A DNA stretch of 64,000 nucleotides from Dryas octopetala (taxonomy: Eukaryota; Streptophyta; Magnoliopsida; Rosales; Rosaceae): the NCBI GenBank assembly GCA_963921425.1, contig OY992835.1, positions 4,650,001-4,714,000 of the forward strand, written 5' to 3'. The translations under genes and the position numbers were made by a program. Below are positions 22,685 to 35,463 of the stretch, piece by piece; positions within the stretch are counted from its first letter, which is position 1, and every line of letters begins with the position of its first letter. Below the pieces are notes generated by a model. That model ran no database searches, was not told the origin of the DNA, and saw only the letters and a program-made list of their open reading frames with translations.

Positions 22685-24815
22685 TTACTTGCGTCCTTTC
22701 CTCTTCCTCTTGCCATTACTACTCTCGGCATTCCCTAGGAACGAACTGAAGAAGCTCTCCATCTCGGACTTCTCCTCTCCATAAAAAGTGACCTCCTCGT
22801 TTTCTGGCATCTCGGAAGTGAGCACATACAGCTCTCGCTTGGTGTAGTACCGAATCGTCATGGCGCTCTCCAATGCTTTGTACTCCATGTTAGAGGTGCA
22901 CAAAAATGGTCTCCCAAGAATAATAGAGACGTCGCCCGGAATTGTTGGCACATCTAGCACTATGAAATCAGAGGGGATTAGTAATTTACGACATTTAACC
23001 CAAACATCCACAAGCATACCACAAGCTTTTTGGGCTGAAGAGTTGGCGAAGCGAATGTCCACATCAAATGGTTGCAAATCCAAGCCTCTCGAACACAACC
23101 AGCGGCATGACATTGATAGCTGAGCCATTGTCAACTAAGGCATTGGCGATCTTATGCTCCCCTATGCTGCATGGTATGACCAACGAGCCCGGATCCTTCT
23201 TCTTGCTTGGAAAAGACTCAAAGAGATAACCACAAATCTCCCTAGGAACGTTGTGACTATGCCCTTGCTCCTCAACCTTCTTCTCAATAGACTTCAATTC
23301 CCTCATGGTTGCTGGAAATTTGGTGATGTCAATGTCCGGAATGAGGGGAATCACACGTGTATCAGCTTCCTCTTCAATCATTTCCGGATTCTCCTCTTCC
23401 TCACTATCACTGATCTCAATCACTTCCTTCACCTCCTTAGTCTTGACCACTCTAACTCTCTTTCTTGCAGTAGTCCTCATAATAGCATTTACATGCTCCT
23501 CATTCTTCGGGTTGACGATGGGCTGACTTGGCAACTTCCCCTTCTCTCTCTGACCCAAAGTAGTGGCAATCTGACCCATTTGACTCTCCAAGTGTGCAAT
23601 AGCCTTCGAATTGGCTTGCATCTGCTGCTCGGTTCGGTTCCTGAAGGCATTGGTGCTTTGGGCAAGGGAAGTGGTGCTTTGAGCAATCTGAGCAATCTTG
23701 TCCTCCAAACTAGACCTCTCGGCATTAGGGTGCACATACGGCTTGTTGGTGCTCCCACTAGCTTGCTGTCCATTGTTGTTGCTCCATCTGAAATTCGGGT
23801 TGTTCTTCCATCCAGGGTTGTAAGTGTTGGAATATGGGTCATACGGCACCCTAGGATAGCTCCCAACCTGGTTCACTTGTTCCACGTCACCCCCTTGTCC
23901 TTGCGCACTCATCATCTTCTCTTGAGCCAAAGATAACTTCTGCACCATAGTCTTGATTTCCAAAATCTGTCCCTCCATGGTGTTTGGCACATCAGCCACC
24001 TCATATAACCCTCTCTTTGGTCCTCCTCTTGCACGATTGGAATCCCATTGTTGAGAACTCAAAGAAAGCGACTCAAACAATTCTGTAGCCTCATCCTCCG
24101 TTTTGGACATGAATGCACCACCACATGCCGAATCCACCTTGGCTTGGTCTCTTTCCAACAATCCCTGATAAAAACAGCAAATCACATACCAAGGAGATAA
24201 GTTATGGTGTGGGCAGCTAGTAAGTAACTCATTGAATCTGTCCCAAGTCTCATGGAATGGCTCGTCCGCTTTCTGCACAAATCCAAGGATCTCCTTCCGA
24301 ATAGAATTAGTCTTGGAAATGGAATAGAACTTGTTCAAAAACTTGCTCGAAAGATCATCCCATGTCGAAATGGAACCACTGGGCAGCGAATACAACCACC
24401 TCTTTGCCTTGTCCTTAAGCGCAAAAGGGAACATCCTCAAACGGTACTGATCGGCATTCAGGCCCCTCAATTGTGCGGCTTCACAAACCCCAGAAAACTC
24501 CTTCAAAAAGTGGATCGGATCCTCCCCATTCAGCCCATGGTAGCTCGGCAACAAGTGAATCTGACCACTCTTGATTTCGAAATCAGTGGCTATGGTGGCA
24601 TACCGAATGCACGATGGTTGAGTGGGCAGCGAAGGCGCTGAAAAGTGGCTCAGGGGCTGCGGCACAATCTCATTTGCTTCAGCCATGTCGACACTCTCAG
24701 TCTCTTCACTACTCGAATCTGATGCACTAGGTTGCGGGCTGACTTGTGATGTATCTAAAGCTTCGTTCTTGAGCCTCTCCAACCTAGCAACAAGTTCAGG
24801 GTTCATAAAACACAC
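22685..24815 (-). pseudogene. Gag-protease of element B1, frameshifted
   Basis: This is homologous along its length to the intact 711-codon gag-protease ORF of B3 (56961-59096). The first frame gives 583 codons from Met at 24815 and ends soon after the protease motif Asp-Asn-Gly-Ser. A second frame (23134-22685) carries the rest of the protease, with GRPFLCTSN, and the basic C-terminus. The break is at about 23075-23081, where B3 has an extra 14 bases lying between two CAAATC copies, so a repeat-mediated 14-bp deletion shifted the frame. Gag core lies at about residues 95-265; no CCHC knuckle is present. The start is chosen because B3 has the same Met-Cys-Phe-Met context. Confidence 0.88.
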
Positions 24816-24965
24816 CTAATCAAGAGAAAACACACAATCAGTAGAAAGAATGCATATAAAGGCATGGCATTTATTTAAAACTAAGAATTAACAAAAACTG
24901 AAATCTAGCTAATATAACCTAATTCTAATGACTAATTACACCAATTCATTGATATTAGACACCAT

Positions 24966-24983
24966 TCCCCGGCAACGGCGCCA
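24966..24983 (-). other. Primer-binding site, tRNA-Asp (B1)
   Basis: The plus strand has TCCCCGGCAACGGCGCCA, identical to the 3' end of plant tRNA-Asp(GUC) with CCA. The minus-strand RNA would pair with that tRNA over 18 bases. It is six bases inside the LTR and is the usual primer for Athila elements. Confidence 0.93.
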
Positions 24984-24989
24984 AAAACT

Positions 24990-26300
24990 TGTTGATGTGT
25001 TTTCTTAGAACAAAACAAACAATTATCTCATTCTAAGTTTACTCGCAAGTGCACGAATCGCATCAGTAGCAAAGCGTACAAGCACGAGGTCGATCCCACA
25101 GGGAATGGTTAATATACAACAAATCAGTGCAAATAATCACTAGAATAACTAAATGGGGGGTTTTGAAAGATGGAAACACACGCACACACACTTTATTCTA
25201 TCTTGCAATGTTAATTTTCAGTTTCAAATCAGATAAGCATGCAATAACCATCCAAGGCTAATGACAGTTAATTTGAACACAACATATTAAAGTTTGACAG
25301 CTAAAAAGGTTTGGCTAGTTACTTTCTCGCCATTGTTCTCCTAATGCATAAACTAAGAGCTTCTTGGGCCTTCCTTAGCTAGTTAACCTACATGTTCCCT
25401 AGTTCAAGCTAAGGCAGCTGTTACCCATGCAGGAGTCATTAAGTTTTATGAGAACGTCAAACATGCACAACATATAAGCTTTGACTATTTCCTTATAGAG
25501 GTTGCAATAGATGGGCTAGGGTTTCACTCCATGTTGGGCTTCCATGTTGGGCTTCAGTAGCTTGCACAAGATGGGCTAGGGTTTCACTCCATGGGCTTCC
25601 ATCTTGGGCTTGTCACCTTGGGCTTGCGCATGGCCCCTTCCTTGCTAGGGTTTGCATGGCATGCATGCGCATGCATGGCTGCCATCTACCTCCTTGCGTG
25701 TGGCTTTTGGGCTGCTAGGGTTTGGGCCCATGCATGTGCATGCATGGCCCACTTGGTTCGGCATCCCTAGGGCCCATGGGCCCTCCACTTTTGAATTCAA
25801 ATTCATTTCTTCCCTCCATTCATTTCCATGGATGTCCACCACCTTCTGGAAACTTCTGGAACCTTGAAAAACATTTCCTGGTGCAACTAGGATTTCTTGA
25901 AAATGAGACATTCCTTATCCATTTCGACTTCTCGTAATGACCATATTGCCCCTGGGATCTCCTAGTGTCACTAGGACTCCTTTCCCTAGTTGGGTTAGGT
26001 TTCCTAGTTCGACCAGGAATTCCTGTTCGAATCAGTATTTCACATTTCTGGCTCCGCAATGATGGTTCTGGACTTGATGTTTCCTAGTGTGACTAGGAAT
26101 CCTCATTTGACTAGGATTTCTGCACTTTTCCTGGTTTGACCAGGAAATGTCCCAAAATGGCTCCATTTGCTTCTTTTTCTCATTTCTGCTTCATTTGACC
26201 TGAAAACACAAAAACAAGACAAGAAACACAAAATAGCGAGTTCTAACACTCTAGGTTAAGGAATTAGTATCATAAAGTGATGCAAAATGCACACTCATCA
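24990..26300 (-). repeat. 5' LTR of element B1, internally deleted
   Basis: Plus reading starts TGTTGATGTGTTTTC next to the PBS and ends CACTCATCA. At about 25503 it jumps from the U5 side (TTATAGAGGT) to the U3 motif-rich part. About 1 kb is missing compared with 19724-22254, including the TATA region, so this promoter should be dead. It abuts element B2 at 26301. Confidence 0.88.
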
Positions 26301-26490
26301 GCAACCCAAGTTTTCGTCGAGGACCAAGGAGGCCGCGCCTACCCTTGGAGTGTCCACGCTTGCGTACGCAAGTAAACAGTTTTTTTATTTCGCTTCATAA
26401 GACAATTTTTCATTTTGGGGTGTTTATTTGGTTTTTGATATTTTCAATTTCCCGTTTCGCTTAATTTGATCATTCTTGCATTTATTTCAT

Positions 26491-26530
26491 ATACATTGAG
26501 GGCAATGTATCATTTAAGTGTGGGGGGAAA
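26491..26530 (+). other. Conserved hairpin plus purine tract in B2
   Basis: ATACATTGAGGGCAATGTAT at 26491-26510 is a perfect 8-bp stem with loop AGGG, followed by AAGTGTGGGGGGAAAGG. It is the same element as in B1 and B3. Confidence 0.82.
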
Positions 26531-27145
26531 GGCAATTGTCATTTGTTAGTGTTTTTAGGTTAGAACAAGTGTTTAGAGTGTTTTAAGTGTTTTTGAGTGT
26601 TTTTAGAAAAAAAAAAAATTGTTTTTAGTGTTTTTAGGTGTTTTTAGGTTAGGAAAAAACTTTTTCTTTTGTTTCTAAACTTAGGGTATCAAAACCCACA
26701 TCAAAATGCACATTTTCGTTAGATCTCATTCACCTTAGTGATGGATGTGATTCTTTAGAAGTGTGCGACATTGTTTTAAAAACAAAAAATTTTTGAGTCA
26801 TTTTGGTTGTTTCAGGTCGTTTTGAGTCCCCAACTAATTGATTTGAGTGTGCATGATTGTTATGAGCATGTTTTAGTATTGTGTATATATTTGGTGTTCT
26901 TTTCATTCTAATAGTGTTCCATAACATATCTTGCAATTCTATGTCATTTGGCCTTGTTGATATGAATTTAGGTTGTGATTAGCATTACTAATGATTATAT
27001 GCATAATAGAGTAGACTTGCATGACCTAAGTGAGCTTTTGAGCCCTGTTCTTCAATTCTTGAGTGTTGCGCGCCACTCTGATTCTATCATTGTCATATAA
27101 GTCATTGTTTTGATCTCATTATCTTTCATTTGGTCATTTGCTTAG

Positions 27146-29497
27146 TGATGAGTGTTCATTTTACGTTATTTTATGATACTAACTCCCTAACCTAGAGTGT
27201 TAGAACTCGATACTTTGGTGTCTGTTATCTTGTTTTTGTGTTTTTAGGTCTAATGAAGCAAAAATAGGAAATTGGAGCAAATGGAGCTGTTTTGGGACAT
27301 TTCCTGGACAAACTAGGAAACGAGCATAAATCCTAGTCAAATGAGGATTCCTAGTCACAAGAGGAAACATCAAGCCCAGAACCATCATTGCCAAGCCAGA
27401 AATGAGAAATCCTAATTGAAGCAGGAATTCCTGGTTGAACTAGGAAACCTAATCCTACTAGGAAAAGGAGTCCTGATGAGACTAGGGGTCACTAGGGGCA
27501 ATATGGTCATTATGAGAAGTTGAAATGGACAAGGAATCCTACATCTACAAGGAATCCTAGTGGGACTAGGAAAGGTTGGTCAAAGTCAACTCTATCAAGT
27601 CAAGGTTCCAGAAGCTTCTAGAAGGTGGTGGACATCCATGGAAATGAGGGGCGAAATGGAAAGTTAAAGTCAATGGCCAAGGGTCAACTATGACATGTCA
27701 TCAAGTCAAATGGGCCATGGGCCTATGTGGAAGTCAATGGCAAGGTGGCAGCCCATGCATACATGCGCATCCCATGCAAGCCCATGCGCCTAAACCTAGC
27801 AGCCCAAGTCCATCACGCCATGCAAGGTGGCAGCCCATGCACTGAAACCCTAGGGCCTATGTGCAACCCATTCAGCCCAAGTCATGCAGCCATGCGCAAG
27901 CCATGCAGCCCAAGTCCATCACGCCATGCAAAGAGAAAGCCCAAGGAATCCTAGCTGAAAAAGAAGTGAAAACCCTGGAAAATAGAGCACCAATTTCGAC
28001 AGCAATTCTGTAATTCTCCAGAGAGAACCAGGTAGCATGCCATATATGGTTGGAAAGATACGGATGTTAGCTTCGCAGGGAATTTTACGGATTTCAATTT
28101 CGAGTTTTCTAGCTCAAGATATGGCCATTTTAGTGGAGGTAGCGCAGCAGTTCCGCGAGCTGAAAATAAGTTACGCCCAAAAAGAGCCCAAATCAGCCCA
28201 AGGCCCACTTTTGGCCGAAAATTAGAAGTCTTAAGGAGCAAGAAATTCACTTAAGCCCATGTTATTTTAATGAAACCCTAGCCGCACCTTGTCTTCTCCT
28301 TGCCTCCAAAGGAATCCTCACCTCACCTCTATAAATATATCCTATTCTCTCATTGTTTAGGGTTCCCATATTTTTATATTTTCAGAATTCAGAGAGAGAG
28401 GGGGAGGCCGAATTTCAGAGAGAGAGAGTGAGAGGGTGGCGCCACTTGAGGGAGAATGAGAGACCATGTGCCGCAGCCCTAGCTCAACTTTGTCGTGAGC
28501 CTCCTTGCTGCTATGTCTCTCCTCTTCTTCTCTCTTGTGCCGCTGCCACCCTCTTGTGATGTTCTTTGTTTTTCTTTTGATTTTCTTCTTTTTCTTTAGT
28601 TAATTAGCTTGTTCTTGCTTTCATTGTGGATTTAATTATTTTAATGGAAGTTAGATCTTTTATTTTCTTTATTATTATGTTTTGAAGTTTTTTTATTGCT
28701 TTGCTAAGTTGGATGATGAAACTTTAATTGTGAGTTATGCAATGGTGACACTTGTGATTTAATTTGATGCATGTAGTAAATCCTTGATCTCTATTTAAAT
28801 TGACTCTATTTGTTTTGCATCTTTGACTGATCACCTTAGGTTGCATGCATCTAGATTTATGTTGTGAAACTAAACAAGCTCGAAAGAATGATAGTTTCAG
28901 TAGGCAACAAGTGGGTATCCTAAGATAATATTCATGAGAAAAGGGATCATAGATGACATACAGTACATTAATTTGGAGCCATGCGCTATGTGTTTGTCAC
29001 TCTCACAGATCGTAACGACTCTTGCATGGGTAACAGCTGCCTTAGCTTAGAACTAGAGAACATGCAAGTTAACTGGCTAAGGAAGGCCCAAGAAGCTCTT
29101 AGTTTATGCACAGTAAGGGGAGTAATTGCTAAAAGTGACTAGCCAAACCTTTTAGTAGATGAACTTTATTACATTTATGCATTATCTTGAATTGCTTGGT
29201 TGTATTTCCATCAATTGGTGTGGATTCTGAATTCTTAGCATTGCAATTGTGTGTGTGTGTGTATGTGGTGTGTGTGAGTTTAACAATCTACAAACCCCCC
29301 CCCCTTTGCCGTGTGTGTGTGTTTGGTGATTCTAGTTGGTAAGTTGAATTGGTTTGATGTGTATTTACCTATTCCTCGTGGGATCGACCTCGTACTTATA
29401 CGCTATGCTTACATGAGCGATTCGTATACTTGCGAGCTACAACTTGGTATTCGTTTCGAAATTCCAAGTAAAACAAGTTGTACAAAAAGGAGCAACA
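27146..29497 (+). mobile_element. Solo LTR, family C, inside element B2
   Basis: It starts TGATGAGTGTTCATTTTACG and ends AAAAAGGAGCAACA, with perfect TSD CTTAG (27141-27145 and 29498-29502). Removing it restores the sequence seen uninterrupted in B1 near 19215. It contains the U3 palindrome array, the conserved U3 block (28020-28225), TATAAATA at 28330-28337, A-like R sequence and a GT/poly-C stretch (29250-29330). Its last 120 bp differ from A and B, so it is treated as a separate family. Confidence 0.92.
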
Positions 29498-29502
29498 CTT
29501 AG

Positions 29503-30579
29503 AATATGCATAATCTTGAATCAATGAGCTAGAACTCTTTTCTTGTGTACACAAAGCATGTCGTATTTGCATAACTCTTGAGAAATTAATTTAGGCCCTG
29601 TTTGTTACCCCATAGCCTGAAAGCCTACCCATTACATGTTTTATCCATAGTTACCCATTTTGAGCCTTTTAAGCCGTTTTCTTTGTAACCCCATACCAAA
29701 CCCTAAGTTTAGGGGTGTTACACCCCTTTTACCCATTTTACCCTTTTTATGGTATTGCAAGTTGTTTATATGTTGATTGAGGTGAAAAAGAAGTGAAAAT
29801 GCATAGCTTATACAAAAATGTGGCAGAAAAGTATGTATACCGTGCCCAAAGAAAAGAAAAAGAAAAGAAATCAAAGAAAAGAGATGGGACGGTTTCAAAA
29901 GAAAAAGTGAGCAAAAAGAGTTCAAATTGAGCTATGAAGTGCAAAAGGCAAAGTGTACCTCAGAATGTTCTATTGATGCTTGCAATTCCATGAATTTAGC
30001 CCTTTGTGTTTCCGTTTCATTTCAATACCCTATCCTAGCCTAAGCCTTCATTATAACCCTATTAAAAGCCCTAGCTGATCTCAAGAGGTGTGTATTATAC
30101 TTATGTGGAGTCTATTTAAGAAGGGAGCCTATGGTCATTGATTCTATTTCAAGCATTTGGATTCCTTTCATGAGATCAGTAGTTCTTTCTAAAATGTGCC
30201 TTTATTTCATGTACATATGTGAGCTAATTGTTTTTGTTACATATTTCCTCTCACATATACTGTTGAGTGCACATAACAACCCAATTCTTAAGTGTTATCA
30301 TTGAGAGTATGCCATAGTGAGGATTGGAGTTGAATCTATTGTGTATGTATTGATTTAGTCTTGTTTGTCTAATACTTGGATTTGTGTCAAGGATGGCCTA
30401 TACGACAATAGAGGAGCGAGGTATGTTATTTGAAATGTTATTAGAATTTGAAGAATACAATTTATACGCCTTGCTTTCCTATGTGATTAATGGTTGTGCG
30501 CATGAATTCAGTTGTTGGGATGTTAGAGTCAGTTTTGAGTCTTTTCTTTCCTTTATTTGCTCGAGGACTAGCAAAATCT
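29503..30579 (+). other. B2 3' non-coding region, distal part
   Basis: This is the inverted counterpart of 18125-19215 in B1. The internal second purine tract is degenerate here (AAGTTTAGGGGTG at 29705-29717). A 65-codon frame at 30384-30581 ends just before the PPT; it is shared by B1 and B3 but not kept open in Athila. Confidence 0.7.
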
Positions 30580-30592
30580 AAGTTTGGGGGTG
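30580..30592 (+). other. Polypurine tract of element B2
   Basis: AAGTTTGGGGGTG lies directly before the LTR start TGATGAGTG. Confidence 0.9.
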
Positions 30593-32975
30593 TGATGAGT
30601 GTGCATTTTGCATCACTTTATGATACTAATTCCTTAACCTAGAGTGTTAGAACTCGATATTTTGTGTTTGTTGTCTTGTTTTTGTGTTTTCAGGTCAAAT
30701 GAAGCATAAATGAGAAAAAAAAGCAAATGGAGCCATTTTGGGACATTTCCTGGTCAAACCAGGAAAACGAGTGAAATCCTGGTCAAACCAGAAAAAGTGC
30801 AGAAATCCTAGTCAAATGAGGATTCCTAGTCACACTAGGAAACATCAAGTCCAGAACCATCATTGCGGAGCCAGAAATGTGAAATCCTGATTCGAACAGG
30901 AAATCCTGGTTGAACTAGGAAACCTAACCCAACTAGGGAAATGAGTTCTAATGACACTAGGAGACCCTAGGGGCAATATGGTCATTACGAGAATTCGAAA
31001 TGGATAAGGAATCTCTCATTTTCAAGAAATCCTAGTTGCACCAGGAAATGTTGGTCAAAGTCAAGGTTCCAGAAGCTTCCAGAAGGTGGTGGACATCCAT
31101 GGAAATGAATGGAGGGAAGAAATGAATTTGAATTCAAATGGAAATGAGGGGCAAAATGGGAAGTCAAAAGTCAAGGGCCCATGGGCCTAAGGGATGCCGA
31201 ACCCAAGATGGGCCATGCATGCACATGCATGGGCCCAAACCCTAGCAGCCTAAAGACCATGCGAAAGGAGCAAGATGGCAGCCCATGCATGCGCATGCAT
31301 GCCATGCAAACCCTAGCAACCAAGGAGCCCATGCGCAAGCCCAAGATGCAAGCCCAAGGTGGAAGCCCATGGAGTGAAACCCTAGCCCATCTTGTGCAAG
31401 CCACCTCAGCCCAACACATGTGAGCCCAATGCACCATCAAGGTCCAAACCCTAGCAACCCATGCGCAAGGAGGGAGGCCTAGCTGACTTGCATGCACCAC
31501 TTAAGCCCAAGAGGACAAGCCCTTGCCGCAAGCCCACAAGCTCTAACCCTAGCTGATGCCGCAAGCTACAAGGAGAAGAAACCCTAGCAGCCGCATGTCA
31601 CCTCTTCCTTGCCTCTCAAGGATTGCATCTCTATATATATCCCCTTAATTCAGAACCCTAGGGACCACACTTCACACTTCTTGCACCAGCCGAAACCTCC
31701 TAGTCTTTAGTTTTATATTTCTGTTCTAGGTTTTTAATTTCAAAATTTTAGTTTGTTCTTGGGAGGACTAGCCTAAGGTTGAGAGAGAGAGAGAAGTGGC
31801 ATGGCTGCAAGGAAGAGCAACCCTAAGCCGCAAGCCCTAGCTCACCATAGCCGTGAGCCAATTGCTTGTGCAAGCTGCTTCTTCTTCCTTGTCTTGCCGC
31901 AGCCCCTTCCACTTGTTTCCTTCAATTTTTGTTCTAGTTTTCTATTTTATTGTTGGATTGTGCCTCTGAATATATTTAATTAAGTTTCTGAATTTATTTA
32001 GTTTTCCTTTTGATTTCATTTAATTCATGTTGCTGAGTTCAATTCGTTTATGCATTTAATTTCGTTAACTTTGCGTTTCTGATTTTATTATTAAGCATGA
32101 ATTGGGATTTCATTATTTATTGTTGGTGTTTTTATTTATTTAATTTAAGTATGTAGGTTAGTTATTCTATCTTGCATGTTAGTCGTAGGTCGATTAATGG
32201 TTTGCATGTTCTAACAAATCGTTTATCCGTCTCTTGGTCTGTTAGTTTGATGTTTGCATGTATTAAATTTCCACTATCTATTAGAACCCGTCACTAGTTG
32301 TTTGCATCCTTTGACTGGCCACCTTAGGGTAATTGCATCTAGTTTATTTGTTAGGTTTAGCTGTGAAATAGTCAAAGACACTAAACCACAAGTAACAAGG
32401 GAATAAGGGATATTCTTGGTAGTGGGGTTGGGCAACCTCTATAAGGAAATAGTCAAAGCTTATATGTTGTGCATGTTTGACGTTCTCATAAAACTTAATG
32501 ACTCCTGCATGGGTAACAGCTGCCTTAGCTTGAACTAGGGAACATGTAGGTTAACTGGCTAAGGAAGGCCCAAGAAGCTCTTAGTTTATGCATTAGGAAA
32601 ACAATTGCGAGAAAGTAACTAGCCAAACCTTTTTAGCAGTCAAACTTTAATATGTTGTGTTCAAATTAACTGTCATTAGCCTTGGATGGTTATTGCATGC
32701 TTATCTGATTTGAACCCGAAAACTTAACATTGCAAGATAGAATAAAGGGTGTGTGTGTGTGGTGATGTGTGCGTGTGTTTCCATCTTCCAAAACACCCCC
32801 CCCCCCCCCATTTAGTTATTCTATTGATTAATTGAATTAATTTGTTGTGTATTAACCATGCTCTGTGGGATCGACCTCGTGCTTGTACGCTTTGCTACTA
32901 ATGCGATTCGTGCACTTGCGAGTAAACTTAGAATGAGATAATCGTTTATTTTGTTCTAAGAAAACACAATCAACA
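30593..32975 (+). repeat. 3' LTR of element B2, 2383 bp
   Basis: It starts TGATGAGTGTGCATTTTGC after the PPT and ends ACACAATCAACA. It carries the complete module order: palindrome array (30745-31050), CATGCATG motifs (31215-31310), AAACCCTAG motifs, TATATATA near 31630, R/U5 blocks (32510-32660), a poly-C run (32796-32809) and the conserved LTR tail. It borders an older LTR fragment at 32976. Confidence 0.88.
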
Positions 32976-34060
32976 CAAAACCATTACCAAGAATAATCCC
33001 TTGTTCTCTTGTTACTTGTGATTTAGTGTCTTTGATTAGTCCACAGCTAAACCTAACAAATAAACTAGATGCAATTACCCTAAGGTGGCCAGTCAAAGGA
33101 CGCAAACAACTAGTGACGGATTCAATCAGATAATGAGAATTTAATACATGCAAACATCAAATTAATTCATCAAGAGACGGATAAACGATTTGTTAATGTA
33201 TGTCATCTCTGAAAATCAACCTACAACTAACATGCAAGATAGAATAATAAACTACATAATTAACATAGAAAATAAAATCTGAATAACATAAATAAAATCC
33301 CAATCCATAATTATAACAAAATTAGAAACACAAACTAAAAAGAAAATCAGAATTCTAGACGAAAAAATTAAAGAACATCAAAGAGGGGCTGCGGCAAGAC
33401 AAGGAGGAGAAGGGAACATCACACAAGCAGGTGGCTCACGGCTAGGGTGAGCTAAGGCTTGCGGCAAAGGCACCTTCTCTCTCTTGCTGCCACGCCAACC
33501 TCTCTCTCTTCCTCTCTCTGAAATTCGGCCTCTCTCTCTCTCTGAATTCTGAAAATATAAAAATATGGGAACCCTCAACAATGAGAGAATATGATGTATT
33601 TATAGAGGTGAGGGAGAAATCCTTGTGAGGCAAGGCTTTAGCATATGCGGCAGCAGCTAGGGTTTGGGGAAGCTTGGGCTTGCGGCAAGGCTTGGCATTG
33701 GACTTAAGTGACTCACGCCTAGGCCCCCTAGGGTTTCCTTCCTTCATGCGCATGGGCTGCCACCTTGGGTCTTGTCGCATTGGGCTTGGGCTGCTTGGGT
33801 TAGGCGCATGCACTTGCATGGCATGCGCATGCATGCATGGGCTGCCATGCCATTGACTTCCATATAGGCCCATGGCCCATTTGACTTGATGACATGTCAT
33901 AGTTGACCCTTGACCATTGACTTTGACTTCCCATTCCGCCCCTCATTTCCTTTTGAATTTGAATTCATTTCTTCCCTCCATTTATTTCTATGGATGTCCA
34001 CCTCCTTCTAGAAGCTTCTGGAACCTTGACTTGATAGAGTTGACTTTGATCAACCTTTTC
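32976..34060 (-). repeat. Family B-type LTR fragment, left part of B3 target
   Basis: This is minus-oriented LTR sequence lacking its first 500 bp in plus reading. It continues at 61484-61920 on the other side of element B3. The two parts join around the B3 target CTTTC (right 61479-61483; left copy reads TTTTC, preceded by an extra C). It includes R/U5 and promoter-type sequence (GCGGCAAG blocks at 33380-33480). No gene. Confidence 0.75.
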
Positions 34061-35463
34061 TGTTGAATGTTTTCTTAGAACAAAATAAACATCTATTTCA
34101 TTCAAAGTATACTCGCAAGTGCACGAATCGCATCAGTAGCAAAGCGTACAAGCACGAGGTCGATCCCACAAGGAATGGTTAATAAACAACAAATCAATTC
34201 AAATAATCACTAGAATAACTAAATGGGGAGTTTTGAGAGATGGAAACACACGCACACATCACCACACGCACACACCCTTTATTCTATCTTGCAATGTTAA
34301 GTTTTCAGTTTCAAATAAGATAAGTATGCAATAACCATCCAAGGCTAATGACAGTTAATTTGAACACAATGTATTAAAGTTTGATTGCTAAAAAGGTTTG
34401 GCTAGTTACTTTCTCGCAGTTGTTCTCCTAATGCATAAACTAAGAGCTTCTTGGGCTTTCCTTAGCCAGTTAACTTACATGTTCCCTAGTTCAAGCTAAG
34501 GCAGCTGTTATCCATGTAAGAGTCATTAAGATTCGTGAGAACGTCAAACATGCAGAACATATAAGCTTTGACTATTTCCTTATAGAGGTCGCCCAACCCC
34601 ATTACCAAGAATAATCCCTTATTCCCTTGTTAAAACATGCAAATCCATTAATCAACCTACAACTAACATGCAAGATAGAATAAATAACTACATAATTAAA
34701 TTAAATAAAATAAAACAGCAACAAATAATAAAATCCCAATTCATGCTAATAATAAAATCAGAATCACAAACTAAATAAATTCAGAAACATAAATCAACAT
34801 GAAATCAGAATTCTAGAAGGAAAAAGAAAACAAAATCAGAGATTCAAGCACAAGGTGGCTGCGGCAAGGAGAGAGGAAGAAAGAGTTACCTAGCAAGCAG
34901 GAGGAACTCACGGCAAGGTGAGCTAGGGCTTGCGGCAAGGGCTGGTTCCTTCTCTCTCTCACTTGTCACGCCACCTTCTCTCTCTAACTCACTAAATTCA
35001 GCTCTCTCTCTCTCACTCTAACTTTCTGAAAAATAAAACCTAAAACTGAAAATAAAACTAGGAGGCAAGAGGTGATGGGGTTCTGAAGTGATGAGGTATA
35101 TAGAAGTGCAATCCTTGAGAGGCAAGGAGAAGACTTGCGGCAGCAGCTAAGGTTTGGCGCCTTGGACTTGCGGCAAGGGCTTGGCCCTTTTGGGCTTAAG
35201 TGACACACGCAAGTCAGCTAGGGCTTCCTCTTCATGCGCATGGGCTGCTGGTCTTGGGTTATGGACTTGACGCATTGGGCTTGCACAATGTGGGCTAGGC
35301 TTTCACTCCATGGGCTATCACCTTGAGGTTTGCACATTGGGCTTGCATGTTGGGCTGAAGTGGCTTGCATGGCATGCATGTGCATGCATGGGCTACCACC
35401 TTGGACCTTGCGCATAGGGCTTGGTATGCTAGGGTATGGCGCATGCATGCATGCATGGCCCAT
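34061..35463 (-). repeat. 3' LTR of element B3, left part
   Basis: It starts TGTTGAATGTTTTCTTAG and is interrupted by Athila after CCCAT; it resumes at 47880. It has a 177-bp deletion at about 34631 compared with the 5' LTR, where TTGTTA occurs at both ends of the lost segment. Confidence 0.87.

Larger units (their letters stand above)
18068..26300 (-). mobile_element. Element B1: gag-protease-only Athila-like retrotransposon, 3' LTR truncated
   Basis: Minus-strand order: 5' LTR (26300-24990, internally deleted), tRNA-Asp PBS (24983-24966), gag-protease pseudogene (24815-22685), about 2 kb of non-coding sequence, PPT (18124-18112), and only 44 bp of 3' LTR (18111-18068). A solo LTR (19724-22254) sits in the non-coding part. 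Without that insertion the internal region is about 4.3 kb, matching element B3. No RT, RNase H or integrase sequence is present in either copy, so the family lacks these by design rather than by loss in one copy. Confidence 0.85.
26301..32975 (+). mobile_element. Element B2: family B copy lacking 5' LTR and gag
   Basis: The internal region starts abruptly about 45 bp downstream of where gag would end (the GGCAACCCAAG hairpin) and runs through the non-coding part (26301-27140, 29503-30579), PPT (30580-30592) and a complete 3' LTR (30593-32975). It lies head to head with B1, so the two non-coding regions form a large inverted repeat. A solo LTR interrupts it at 27146-29497. Confidence 0.82.

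Noticed and set aside
24966-24983. tRNA-Asp 3' end as evidence of tRNA genes (also 45275-45292 and 59247-59264)
   Set aside because: Only the 18-base acceptor end is present, always six bases from an LTR; these are primer-binding sites.
31181-31423. Many 60-110 codon frames with Met-His-Ala-Cys-type repeats in the U3 regions
   Set aside because: They are translations of the CATGCATG/AAACCCTAG-rich promoter segment, open in several frames because of composition, and lie upstream of the TATA box.
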